Positions 48,305-56,701 of a stretch of 64,000 nt of DNA are shown piece after piece. The stretch is from Dissulfurimicrobium hydrothermale (lineage in GTDB: Bacteria > Desulfobacterota > Dissulfuribacteria > Dissulfuribacterales > Sh68). The notes beneath the pieces are model-generated. The model was not told the DNA's origin, ran no database searches, and worked only from the letters and a program-made list of their open reading frames with translations. The position numbers and the translations under genes were made by a program. Location: positions 1,954,306-2,018,305 of the forward strand of contig NZ_CP085041.1 in NCBI RefSeq assembly GCF_022026155.1, read 5' to 3'. Each line of letters starts with the position of its first letter. Position 1 is the stretch's first letter.

Positions 48305-48769
48305 TCATTTTGCAGCCTTCAGAAATTGGGCCGTTTCATCATGCACATATTTTTTAAGTGCGGTGTCATCACTTGCCAGTTCCCAGACCCTGGCGAGGTT
48401 TTTGTAGCGCACTGAGCGCCCGTTTTCCTGCTCCACAAGCACAAGGGAGCTGGTGAAGAGCCCGAAATCCTTTATGAAGTGCTCGCCCTCAGGGGTTTGC
48501 ACGTTAACTACCTCGAAACTGAGCCTTTTTGCCTTGATGTAATCAGCAAAATCCTTTGTGATGACTTCTTTTGAAAGATCGCCGATCTTTCTGCATGTAA
48601 CTCACTGGTACGTGCCGTGGAAAAAGTAGGCGATGACTGATGGTGCGACAGGGCGCGCATCCGCAGCCCATGCAGCCTTTGACGCCCATGGCGTCAACAC
48701 AAAGGCCACGGTCAAAAAAAACGCCGTGATTACAGTAAGGGCTGCTTTGAAGCGAATTCTCTCGATCAT
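48305..48769 (-). CDS. arsF: ArsF-like exported thioredoxin-fold selenoprotein (Sec56)
   Basis: One frame runs from ATG 48769 (AAGGAG 5 nt upstream) to the stop at 48305, interrupted only by TGA at 48602-48604. Read as Sec it encodes 154 residues: signal peptide (MIERIRFKAALTVITAFFLT, cleavage near AWA-A), then VIAYFFHGTYQ-U-VTC-RKI, a UxTC redox site in the place of the CxTC of ArsF relatives, and a thioredoxin-like remainder (SFEVVNVQTPEGEHFIKDFGLFTSSLVLVEQ). A perfect 8-bp hairpin follows the UGA at the bSECIS position. A normal gene caller would report only a 65-residue GTG-started fragment (48305-48502). Mature protein in the periplasm or on the membrane. Upstream of arsG by 12 bp. Confidence 0.87.
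48573..48604 (-). promoter_or_regulatory. Sec UGA and bacterial SECIS-like hairpin (ArsF-like)
   Basis: On the minus strand TGA (48604-48602) is followed by 10 bases and then GAAAGATC-GGC-GATCTTTC, a perfect 8-bp stem with loop GGC (48591-48573). The loop begins 18 nt after the UGA and starts with G, identical in position and loop size to the hairpin at 45732-45744. Confidence 0.85.
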
Positions 48770-48854
48770 ATTTTCTCCTTTTATTTTAGAGGCGCCATTA
48801 CAACCTCTGTGACATGGTTATAGGTGTTTGTGCGTTGTGCGCGCCAAAAATATA

Positions 48855-49253
48855 TCAAAAACCACAGGAACAGCCGAAATTCTGTATGTCATATCCATAG
48901 TGTTCGAAGGCCTGCCTGAGTTTCAGACGCTGGTTATCGGGAAGGCCGTAATAGAAATGGTTAAGCGCGCTGACTGAGTCCTTGCCTCCGCATATAAATG
49001 AATGAAGCTTCTGCTGCTGATCCGGATCAAGCGAAGCAGAGGTCATGATCTTACTGAGGTCTCCTCTGCAAAGGGTATCTTTGTCCCTGCTTGGCTGAGG
49101 GGAACCGAGCACCGTAAGCCGACTCTCGTTTGCCATCCCTAATTCATGGGTTGAGGTCATCAGCACGGCAGGTTTTGCGCAACCCGAAAGGACAAGGGCA
49201 AGCGTCAAAAAGAGGGCTGATGGAAAGGTCTGGTGTTTTTTTAAAGCTGACAT
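48855..49253 (-). CDS. Cys-containing lipoprotein of unknown function
   Basis: The 132-residue protein has a lipoprotein signal (FLTLALVLSGC, lipobox LSGC at about residue 25). Besides the lipidated Cys the mature part has TLCRGDL, SFICGGKD and a terminal FGCSCGF, four Cys in all. The start at 49253 has AAGGAG 7 nt upstream. No family recognised. It stands between acr3 and the ArsF-like selenoprotein on the same strand, which suggests an extracytoplasmic partner in arsenic/thiol chemistry. ArsE, the usual neighbour of ArsF, is thioredoxin-like and is not recognisable here. Confidence 0.72.
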   Translation of the reverse strand: MSALKKHQTFPSALFLTLALVLSGCAKPAVLMTSTHELGMANESRLTVLGSPQPSRDKDTLCRGDLSKIMTSASLDPDQQQKLHSFICGGKDSVSALNHFYYGLPDNQRLKLRQAFEHYGYDIQNFGCSCGF

Positions 49254-49371
49254 TAGAGACTCCTTTTTCAATCTTTTGCTTATTTTAACAACATCTTGCA
49301 ATGTTACAGACGGCCTTTCTTATCGCATCCGATGGTATGGCTTCATAATCATTGCCGTTCCAAACATTATT

Positions 49372-50448
49372 TTATAATTGTTCTATTTCGCTGACCTTGC
49401 AGTATTGATCGGTAAAATATTTTCTCTGAAAATAAAGCGCCAGGTTTACAAGACTGATCAAGACCGGCACCTCGACCAGCGGACCGATTACTGCTGCAAA
49501 GGCCTCGCCTGAATTTATCCCGAAGACCGCGATGGCTACGGCGATGGCCAGTTCGAAGTTGTTGCTGGCTGCGGTAAAGGAAAGGGTAGCTGTTTTTTCA
49601 TAACCAGCCCCAAACAGCTTTCCAAGATAAAATGATACAAGAAACATGCTGACAAAATAGATAAGCAGTGGTATCGCTATACGGAGTACATCAAGCGGAA
49701 GCCTTACAATATACTCGCCTTTAAGGGCAAACATAACAACTATGGTAAAAAGAAGGGCGATAAGGGTAACAGGACTTATGACTGGAATAAAAGACCTTTC
49801 ATACCACTCCCTGCCTTTGATTTTTAAAAAGACAAAACGGGTAACAATGCCTGCCGTGAAAGGTATGCCAAGATAGATAAATACGCTCTTGGCTATCTCT
49901 AACATGCTTACTTCAACGATTATTCCCTTAAGGCCAAACAACAGCGGAAATTTTGTAATGAATATGTATGCATAGAGGGAATAAAACAGTACCTGAAATA
50001 TGGAGTTAAACGCCACAAGGCCTGCTGCATACTCACGATCTCCACAGGCAAGATCATTCCATACTATCACCATGGCTATGCAGCGGGCAAGCCCTATCAT
50101 GATAAGGCCGTACATATAGTGTGGATAGCCACTTAAGAAGATGACTGCAAGTAAAGACATCAGGATCGGCCCTATGATCCAATTCTGCACAAGGGAAAGG
50201 GTCAAGACCTTTTTGTCTCTGAATACCTTGCCAAGCTCTTCATAGCGCACCTTGGCAAGCGGGGGATACATCATGAGGATAAGGCCTATGGCGATTGGGA
50301 TATTTGTCGTCCCGACCTGAAAAAGATCTATAACGTCCTTTACCGACGGAAAAAAATAACCGCCTAGCACCCCTGCCGCCATCGCAAGGAATATCCACAT
50401 GGTTAGAAACCTGTCAAGAAAACTGAGACGCCTGGTAAGATTATCCAT
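49372..50448 (-). CDS. acr3: Acr3-type arsenite efflux permease
   Basis: The 358-residue membrane protein has ten hydrophobic segments and the Acr3 signature [19 protein letters not shown] with the essential Cys (C123) in TM4, plus [18 protein letters not shown] with the conserved Glu in TM9. It exports arsenite with the proton gradient. GGGAGG lies before the ATG. It is the first gene of the minus-strand arsenic-type operon and has a strong promoter within a palindrome far upstream (190-base leader). No ArsR gene was seen in the window. Confidence 0.93.
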   Translation of the reverse strand: MDNLTRRLSFLDRFLTMWIFLAMAAGVLGGYFFPSVKDVIDLFQVGTTNIPIAIGLILMMYPPLAKVRYEELGKVFRDKKVLTLSLVQNWIIGPILMSLLAVIFLSGYPHYMYGLIMIGLARCIAMVIVWNDLACGDREYAAGLVAFNSIFQVLFYSLYAYIFITKFPLLFGLKGIIVEVSMLEIAKSVFIYLGIPFTAGIVTRFVFLKIKGREWYERSFIPVISPVTLIALLFTIVVMFALKGEYIVRLPLDVLRIAIPLLIYFVSMFLVSFYLGKLFGAGYEKTATLSFTAASNNFELAIAVAIAVFGINSGEAFAAVIGPLVEVPVLISLVNLALYFQRKYFTDQYCKVSEIEQL

Positions 50449-50632
50449 TTTTACCTCCCTTAATCTTGTTATATTGTAAACATGCCGGATTTTAATAAAA
50501 GAGCTCTTGTTTTTTTAGGATGGCCATCATAGATTTTATAAATGGAGTTCATCTATCATACACATCATGAGGGGCAGTAGATCGAAATCTTTAAATATAT
50601 AGCCGAATATCTTTGAAGGATAATTTTTAGAC

Positions 50633-50652
50633 ATATATAATTAATTATATAT
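50633..50652. promoter_or_regulatory. 20-bp palindrome on the acr3 promoter
   Basis: ATATATAATTAATTATATAT is a perfect palindrome that contains the -10 hexamer of the acr3 promoter. ArsR/SmtB-type repressors bind AT-rich dyads of this size; the binding protein here is unknown. Confidence 0.55.
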
Positions 50653-50673
50653 AAAAAAATAATGATATGTCAA
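50644..50673 (-). promoter_or_regulatory. sigma-70 type promoter of acr3
   Basis: On the minus strand TTGACA (50668-50673) and TATAAT (50644-50649), both perfect, are separated by 18 bases. Confidence 0.72.
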
Positions 50674-50738
50674 GCCGCAATCCTCTATGACGGAACGATC
50701 AGCCGACTCCTTAATATTCGGCATCAAGACGGTTTATA

Positions 50739-50760
50739 ATTGTGACAAGATTGTGACAAG
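50739..50760. repeat. Two tandem copies of an 11-bp repeat
   Basis: ATTGTGACAAG is present twice, directly adjacent (50739-50749, 50750-50760), 55 bases before the chrA start. An 11-base period puts both copies on the same helix face, as in Pho-box-like direct-repeat operators. Confidence 0.5.
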
Positions 50761-50814
50761 GCAAAGAACGAATTCCGCCGAAAATAGATTTGAAAATTAA
50801 TGTAAAGGATTGTC

Positions 50815-51354
50815 ATGGCGACCATCTCTTTGAAAAAGATATTTTTGGTCTTCCTTAAAATAGGTACTCTTTCCTTCGGAGGGGTCTATTCCATGCTTGC
50901 CTTTTTTGAAAGGGAGCTGGTTGAAAGGCGCAAATGGCTGACACATGAAGAATTTATTGAAAGCATAGCCATCGGACAGATGACGCCCGGTCCGCCCATA
51001 GTAAATACTGGTATTTGCATAGGTTACAGGCTGCGAGGGATAAAAGGCGCCCTTGCCGCAACCGTCGGCCAGTCGTTTACAGGCAGCGTGCTGGCCATAT
51101 TACTTGCGATCTTTTATATAAAAAACAGAGACAATGTCCTGCTGAATTCGGCCATGAAAGGCGTTGGAGCAGCCGTAATAGGATTGCTGCTTTCAATCAT
51201 TCTAAAAATGGCAAAAAGCACTATCAGGGATTACAAGACGGCGCTGTTTGCCTTGGCCGCCTTTTTTGCCCTCATATTGTTCAAATTGAATCCCATCGGC
51301 CTTATCCTGGCATCAGGAGCACTCGGCTTCGTTGTCTATGGAAGGAGTATATGA
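50815..51354 (+). CDS. chrA: Chromate-transporter family protein, short form A
   Basis: The 179-residue membrane protein is one CHR domain: SFGGVYSMLAFFERELVERRKWLTHEEFIESIAIGQMTPGP. With the next gene it forms a split pair equivalent to one full-length ChrA. The family exports chromate or imports related oxyanions; the actual substrate is not predictable. The stop overlaps the start region of the second half. Confidence 0.88.
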   Translation: MATISLKKIFLVFLKIGTLSFGGVYSMLAFFERELVERRKWLTHEEFIESIAIGQMTPGPPIVNTGICIGYRLRGIKGALAATVGQSFTGSVLAILLAIFYIKNRDNVLLNSAMKGVGAAVIGLLLSIILKMAKSTIRDYKTALFALAAFFALILFKLNPIGLILASGALGFVVYGRSI

Positions 51355-51869
51355 TGGTTTTGCTAAGACTGTGCTGGTTGCTTATCGTCATCAACGCACT
51401 CACCATAGGAGGTGGCTATGTGATGCTTCCTATGCTCCAGAGAGAATTCGTGGAAAAGAATCATCTGCTTACCAACCAGGAATTTCTGGATGCCATCGCG
51501 ATCGGGCAGATCACCCCTGGCCCCATGACCGTTATGAATGCCGTTATCGGATACAAAATCAGCGGTTTGATAGGGGCTATATTGGCAATGCTAAGTTCAT
51601 ACTTGCCGTGCATTATAATTGCAACGCTTGTGACGAAATATTATTACGATTACAAGGAATCGATAATCGTTCAATCGGGCTTCAAAGGGATAAAACCAGC
51701 CGTTATAGGATTGTTGTCAGTAGTGGCCGTTTCGCTTGGACATACAGCGCTTGTGGACCTTCCCACATTAGGGATCGCCGTTATAAGCTTTGCTGTAATC
51801 GCCTTCACCAAGACAGATCCGTCTTTCGTGATCGTCGGGGCAGGGATCCTAGGGGCTATCCTATCATAA
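51354..51869 (+). CDS. chrA: Chromate-transporter family protein, short form B
   Basis: The 171-residue membrane protein is the second CHR domain: INALTIGGGYVMLPMLQREFVEKNHLLTNQEFLDAIAIGQITPGP. Two adjacent ATGs (51351, 51354) are possible; 51354 has AAGGAG (51342-51347) 6 nt upstream. A longer frame to 51015 is a shadow of the preceding gene. The pair ends 22 bp before the stop of the convergent full-length ChrA. Confidence 0.88.
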   Translation: MVLLRLCWLLIVINALTIGGGYVMLPMLQREFVEKNHLLTNQEFLDAIAIGQITPGPMTVMNAVIGYKISGLIGAILAMLSSYLPCIIIATLVTKYYYDYKESIIVQSGFKGIKPAVIGLLSVVAVSLGHTALVDLPTLGIAVISFAVIAFTKTDPSFVIVGAGILGAILS

Positions 51870-51891
51870 AATCATAAAACTCTCGATAGGA

Positions 51892-53088
51892 TTAAAACAC
51901 AATCAAAGAGGCAACGGCCCCTGCAACTACAACATATAGGACGTCTATCTGTTTGGACAATGCAACAAAGGCCACCAACGCCAACAACGCTCTCACGACA
52001 TCCCAATGGATGTCAAAGGCGAACTTCAACGTTACATAAAAGAGCAACCCCACAAAAGACGAAAGGATTCCCTTTGTAACCGGCAGGAAATACCTGCATG
52101 ACCTCAGCCTGTCAAAAACCGGGACGACCATGACCAATATCAGAAATGACGGCGTGAAGACCGCTATAGTTGCAACCACTGAACCTGCAAATCCATATAA
52201 CAAATATCCGACAAATGCAGCCGTAATGACGATGGGGCCTGGCGTAACCTGGCCTAGAGCTATTCCATCCATAAACGTCTTGCCGTCGAGCCAGCCCTTT
52301 ACGTTTACAATCTCATGGAGCATCAACGGTAAAGAGGCAAAGCCCCCTCCAAATGCGAACATGTCTATTTTCATCATCAGAAGGGCGAGGTGAAAAAATT
52401 TGTCATCTAAGACATAAAGGGCAAAAAGGCCTGAAAACAAGGCTGCAACAAGAACAATATCGCGTTTGACGACAGACAAGACTGACTCGCCGCGGGGGTT
52501 TGGGAGGTCCGTACCTTCAGTGGTGCTGAAAAACAAACATCCTGCCACTCCAGAGCCAATCACAACAAAAAAAGGGCTTATGCCTTGCCAGAAGAACACG
52601 GCGGATGCAACCGCCATCAAGACAGCCTTGGCGCCCTTCAATATAGACCTGCCGAATACGAAAGTGGCGTTAGCTACGATGCAAACCACGATCACCTGGA
52701 GTCCGGCAAAGACTGATGCAGTCCACGAAACCCCGTGGGATATGATATAACCAATCGAAAGCCCCACCATGAGGATAAAGGCCGGAAGGCCGAAACCTAT
52801 GTAGGACGCCAAGGCCCCGGTTATGCCGCTCACCTTGAGCCCCACATAGGCCGCCATCTGCATGGCGGTCGCACCAGGTATGGACTGGCAGAGGGCGACG
52901 CCATCGTTAAAGGTCTTGCTGTCCAGCCACCCCTTGCGCCTTACCGAAAGTTCCTTTATATGCGCAACCATAGCTGGGCCGCCGAATGCCGTAAGCCCGA
53001 GCCTTAAAAAAGATAAAAACAAGGAAATGACCACGTTGGGGCTGCTATCAGGGTAAACCATGGATTTCATTTGTACCACAAAATCCAT
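51892..53088 (-). CDS. chrA: Chromate transporter ChrA, fused two-domain form
   Basis: The 398-residue protein has two CHR domains in one chain: LGLTAFGGPAMVAHIKELSVRRKGWLDSKTFNDGVALCQSIPGATAMQMAAYVG in the first, MFAFGGGFASLPLMLHEIVNVKGWLDGKTFMDGIALGQVTPGPIVITAAFVGYLLYG in the second. It lies tail to tail with the split pair, so the region has four CHR domains. Internal Met codons at 53070 and 53061 are alternative starts. Confidence 0.92.
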   Translation of the reverse strand: MDFVVQMKSMVYPDSSPNVVISLFLSFLRLGLTAFGGPAMVAHIKELSVRRKGWLDSKTFNDGVALCQSIPGATAMQMAAYVGLKVSGITGALASYIGFGLPAFILMVGLSIGYIISHGVSWTASVFAGLQVIVVCIVANATFVFGRSILKGAKAVLMAVASAVFFWQGISPFFVVIGSGVAGCLFFSTTEGTDLPNPRGESVLSVVKRDIVLVAALFSGLFALYVLDDKFFHLALLMMKIDMFAFGGGFASLPLMLHEIVNVKGWLDGKTFMDGIALGQVTPGPIVITAAFVGYLLYGFAGSVVATIAVFTPSFLILVMVVPVFDRLRSCRYFLPVTKGILSSFVGLLFYVTLKFAFDIHWDVVRALLALVAFVALSKQIDVLYVVVAGAVASLIVF

Positions 53089-53265
53089 CTCAAAACAACG
53101 ACCAGGGCAAAAGCCATGTAGTCATTTCTTCATATTTCATGTATCTTAATGGCAACTTTTACGCATTTTACCCCATCTTGCCCATTGAATTGGCATACGA
53201 TTGGGTGTTCTGTCTATCTGTTTGATCGAACGGCTGCAATTTGTCAAAGAAAGGGATTTAAAAAA

Positions 53266-56091
53266 ATGGAATATAAAGACACGCTGAATCTCCCGAAGAC
53301 AGGCTTTCCAATGAAGGCCAACCTGGCGCAGAAGGAGCCGGAGATGCTCAAACGCTGGGAGGCGATGGACCTCTACAGACTCCTGAGGGAACAGGGCAAG
53401 AGACGCCCTAAATTCATCCTCCATGACGGCCCTCCCTATGCAAACGGGCATATCCACCTCGGCCATACGGTCAACAAGGTCTTGAAGGACATAATCATAA
53501 AGTCGCGTCAGATGATGGGCCTTGACGCCCCATATATCCCTGGCTGGGACTGCCACGGCCTCCCCATCGAACACAACGTGGAAAAGGAACTCGGCCCCAA
53601 AAAGAAGGAGATGGGACGCCTTGATATCCGCAACCTTTGCCGCCGATACGCTGAAAAATTTGTAGGCGTTCAAAGAGATGAATTCAAGAGGCTTGGCGTC
53701 CTGGGCGACTGGGAAAACCCGTATCTCACCATGACCTTTGACTATGAGGCGTCGATTGCAAGGGAGTTCTGCCGCATATTCAACGAAGGCCACGTGATAA
53801 AGAACAAAAAACCCGTACACTGGTGTCCGACCTGTGTAACGGCCCTTGCAGAGGCCGAGGTCGAATATGAAGACCACCGCTCCCCTGCCATCACCGTAAA
53901 GTTCAAGGCCGAAGATGACCTAACAGATTGGCTCAAGGCGCGCATCAAAGACCTCGCTCGCCCTGCATCTGTGCTAATCTGGACAACCACGCCCTGGACG
54001 CTTCCGGCGAACATGGCGATCGCTCTTCACCCGGAATTTGACTATCTAGTCGTAGAAGTAAAAGACGAGGTCTGGATCCTTGCCGAAGGGCGGCTCCTGC
54101 AGATCCTTGCACTCTGCGGTCTCGAGCAGACGGATGCAAGGATCTTGGGTAGATTCAAGGGCGCTGAGCTTGAGGGATTGTCTGCGAGGCATCCGTTTCT
54201 TGATCGGTCGAGTAGGATCATACTTGCAGACTACGTAACGCTTGAGGCAGGTACAGGCTGTGTCCACACAGCCCCCGGTCACGGGGTGGACGACTACGAG
54301 AGCGGTCTCAAATACGGCCTTGAGGTCTATTCACCTGTGGACGACCTGGGCCGTTTTACCGCGGATGTCCCGCTTTTCCACGGCAAAAACATATTTGACG
54401 CCAATAACGAGATAATCGAGCTCCTTCAAGGCAATGGCGCGCTTGTATCAAGCGAGTCCCTAACACACAGCTATCCTCACTGTTGGCGCTGCAAAAGGCC
54501 GGTGATATTCAGGGCCACGCCCCAGTGGTTCATATCGATGGAAGCCGGCGACCTTAGGAAAGAGGCGTTAAGGGCCATAGACACCGTAAGGTGGATCCCA
54601 TCGTGGGGAAGGGAAAGGATCTACGGCATGGTCGAGTCAAGGCCTGACTGGTGCATATCCCGGCAGCGGGCCTGGGGGGTGCCTGTTACTGTATTTTTGT
54701 GCGGAGATTGCGAAGAGCCGGTGATGGATGAAGAGATCGCGGCGCACCTAGTCTCCATATTTGAAAAGGAAGGGGCGGACGCCTGGTTCAGGAGAGACGC
54801 CTTGGAACTCCTACCGCCTGATACAAGGTGCCCGAAGTGCGGCGGAACAGCGCTCAAAAAGGAGATGGACATCCTTGACGTCTGGTTCGACTCGGGCGTA
54901 AGCCACGCAGCGGTCCTTGAAAATAGAGAAGGGCTTCACGCCCCTGCCGACCTCTATCTCGAGGGGAGCGACCAGCACCGTGGGTGGTTCCAGAGCTCAC
55001 TCCTCACCTCTGTGGCCGCAAGGCACAGGGCGCCTTATAAGGCGGTCCTCACACACGGATTCGTTGTGGACAAAGAGGGCAAGAAGATGTCCAAGTCCGT
55101 GGGAAACGTGATCCCGCCTGCCGACGTAATAAAGGAGTATGGCGCTGAGATATTGAGGCTCTGGGTCTCTGCCGAGGACTATCAGGACGACATCAAGATA
55201 TCCAAAGAGATTCTGAAGCGCCTGACAGAGGCCTACAGAAAGATAAGAAATACGATCCGCTACCTCTTAAGCAACCTCTCTGACTTTGATCCTGAAAGGG
55301 ACACACTGCCCTTGAAAGAGCTCGAGCCCATAGACCGCTGGGCGCTGTGGCGGCTTGAAAACCTTATAGCCAAGGTGAAACAGGCCTATGAGGATATGAG
55401 ATTTCACATGGTGTTTCATCAGACCTACCAGTTCTGCACGGTTGACATGAGCGCCCTTTATCTCGATATCCTGAAAGACAGGCTCTACTGTGAACTCCCT
55501 GCCGGGCGGCTGAGGCGTTCGGCCCAGAGCGCCATCTACCGGATAGTCCGCGATCTGATGCTTTTGATCGCACCTGTCCTTTCCTTTACCGCGGATGAGG
55601 CCTGGGATTATCTGCCTGGCGATAAGGAAGAGAGCGTATTCCTGGCTGGATTTCCGGATGTTGATGCAAATGTTCTAAGTGAAGAGGAAAGACTGGAATG
55701 GGAGCGGCTTTTGTCCATAAGGGCCGAGGTCACAAAGGCCCTTGAGACAGCGCGCAAAGAGAAGCGGATAGGGCTTGCCCTTGATGCCAAGGTCACGTTG
55801 TATACAAGCGATGGGGAGACCGAAGCCTTCCTGAAGGGACACGAGTCCATCATGAAGATGCTAGCCATAGTCTCCCAACTTGAGACGATCTATACGAAAC
55901 AACGCCCTAATAGGGAAGATATCCGGGAGGCCGAAGGGGTAGCAGGCCTTTACATCAAGGTAGAACCAGCAGCCGGACAAAAATGCGCCAGGTGTTGGAC
56001 ATGGAGCGAAGACGTAGGCAAAGACCTTACGTTCAAAGATGTATGCGGCCGCTGCTCAGGGGTTCTCAGGGCCCTTGGGCTCAACGGTTAG
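53266..56091 (+). CDS. ileS: Isoleucyl-tRNA synthetase
   Basis: The 941-residue enzyme has the HIGH motif as PYANGHIHLGH (about 55-65), the editing domain in the middle (ILIWTTTPWTLPANMA; GTGCVHTAPGHGVDDY), KMSKS near 606, and a C-terminal zinc-binding KCARCWTWSEDVG...CGRC. Start 53266 gives the family N-terminus MEYKDTLNLPKTGFPM; the frame to 53149 adds 39 foreign residues. No T-box leader was recognised in the short upstream region. Confidence 0.98.
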   Translation: MEYKDTLNLPKTGFPMKANLAQKEPEMLKRWEAMDLYRLLREQGKRRPKFILHDGPPYANGHIHLGHTVNKVLKDIIIKSRQMMGLDAPYIPGWDCHGLPIEHNVEKELGPKKKEMGRLDIRNLCRRYAEKFVGVQRDEFKRLGVLGDWENPYLTMTFDYEASIAREFCRIFNEGHVIKNKKPVHWCPTCVTALAEAEVEYEDHRSPAITVKFKAEDDLTDWLKARIKDLARPASVLIWTTTPWTLPANMAIALHPEFDYLVVEVKDEVWILAEGRLLQILALCGLEQTDARILGRFKGAELEGLSARHPFLDRSSRIILADYVTLEAGTGCVHTAPGHGVDDYESGLKYGLEVYSPVDDLGRFTADVPLFHGKNIFDANNEIIELLQGNGALVSSESLTHSYPHCWRCKRPVIFRATPQWFISMEAGDLRKEALRAIDTVRWIPSWGRERIYGMVESRPDWCISRQRAWGVPVTVFLCGDCEEPVMDEEIAAHLVSIFEKEGADAWFRRDALELLPPDTRCPKCGGTALKKEMDILDVWFDSGVSHAAVLENREGLHAPADLYLEGSDQHRGWFQSSLLTSVAARHRAPYKAVLTHGFVVDKEGKKMSKSVGNVIPPADVIKEYGAEILRLWVSAEDYQDDIKISKEILKRLTEAYRKIRNTIRYLLSNLSDFDPERDTLPLKELEPIDRWALWRLENLIAKVKQAYEDMRFHMVFHQTYQFCTVDMSALYLDILKDRLYCELPAGRLRRSAQSAIYRIVRDLMLLIAPVLSFTADEAWDYLPGDKEESVFLAGFPDVDANVLSEEERLEWERLLSIRAEVTKALETARKEKRIGLALDAKVTLYTSDGETEAFLKGHESIMKMLAIVSQLETIYTKQRPNREDIREAEGVAGLYIKVEPAAGQKCARCWTWSEDVGKDLTFKDVCGRCSGVLRALGLNG

Positions 56092-56104
56092 GGGGACTAC
56101 GGCC

Positions 56105-56701
56105 GTGAAGTCACCAAGCGATCTGGCCAGGGGATGGTCAAGGCCCCTTCTCCTGCCCGTCGCACGCCTCTTTTCTCACATAGGTCTTGGCCCAAATGCT
56201 ATATCCATAATCGGACTTGCGGCATATGGGGCGACAGGGGTCATGATTGGTCTCGGATCTTTATTTTGGGCAGGGATAATGCTAGCCGTATTCGGCCCCC
56301 TGGACGCCGTCGACGGCCTTGTCGCGCGGGAGAACGGTATGGTGAGCCGATTCGGGGCCTTTCTTGACTCTGCCGTTGACCGCTATGCGGAATTCTTTTT
56401 GTTTGTAGGGCTCATGATTCATACATCCTCAGATACAGACGGTTGGGGATGGTGGGCACCCCTCTTGACACTTTCCGCCATGTCAGGCTCCCTTCTGGTG
56501 AGCTACACAAGGGCCCGCGCAGAGGCCTTGGGTTTTACCTGCAATGTCGGACTCCTCACGCGTTTTGAGAGAATCCTCATCCTGGTTGTAGGGCTCATCT
56601 TCGATCTCATCTATCCTATGCTCATAATCCTCGCTGTCTTTACACACGCAACCGCCATTCAGCGGATAATCCATGTCTACAGACAAAAAGACGCACATTA
56701 A
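56105..56701 (+). CDS. CDP-alcohol phosphatidyltransferase
   Basis: The 198-residue membrane enzyme has the family motif D(x2)DG(x2)AR(x8)G(x3)D(x3)D as DAVDGLVARENGMVSRFGAFLDSAVD. Several hydrophobic helices follow. It joins a CDP-linked lipid or alcohol to a small alcohol; whether it makes phosphatidylglycerol phosphate, phosphatidylinositol-type or another phospholipid cannot be told. The start is probably GTG 56105, preceded by GGGGGA; the frame to 56039 lies in the end of ileS. It overlaps rsmI by 29 bp. Confidence 0.88.
   Translation: MKSPSDLARGWSRPLLLPVARLFSHIGLGPNAISIIGLAAYGATGVMIGLGSLFWAGIMLAVFGPLDAVDGLVARENGMVSRFGAFLDSAVDRYAEFFLFVGLMIHTSSDTDGWGWWAPLLTLSAMSGSLLVSYTRARAEALGFTCNVGLLTRFERILILVVGLIFDLIYPMLIILAVFTHATAIQRIIHVYRQKDAH

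Larger units (their letters stand above)
50449..50814. other. acr3-chrA divergent intergenic region
   Basis: The 366 bases contain the acr3 promoter and palindrome (50633-50673), a tandem 11-bp repeat before the chrA gene (50739-50760), and a 190-base acr3 leader with only a tiny ORF (minus strand, ATG TGT ATG ATA GAT...). No RNA gene was recognised; the leader is long enough for a regulatory RNA structure but none is evident. Confidence 0.55.

Noticed and set aside
48305-48502. Separate 65-residue gene starting with GTG
   Set aside because: It is the C-terminal part of the ArsF-like selenoprotein; the frame continues upstream through one TGA to a proper ATG and Shine-Dalgarno.
51015-51350. 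Extended N-terminus of the second ChrA half
   Set aside because: It is an out-of-frame shadow of the first half; the real start has AAGGAG directly upstream.
53149-53265. Longer N-terminus of IleS
   Set aside because: The 39 residues match nothing in the family, while 53266 gives the standard start.
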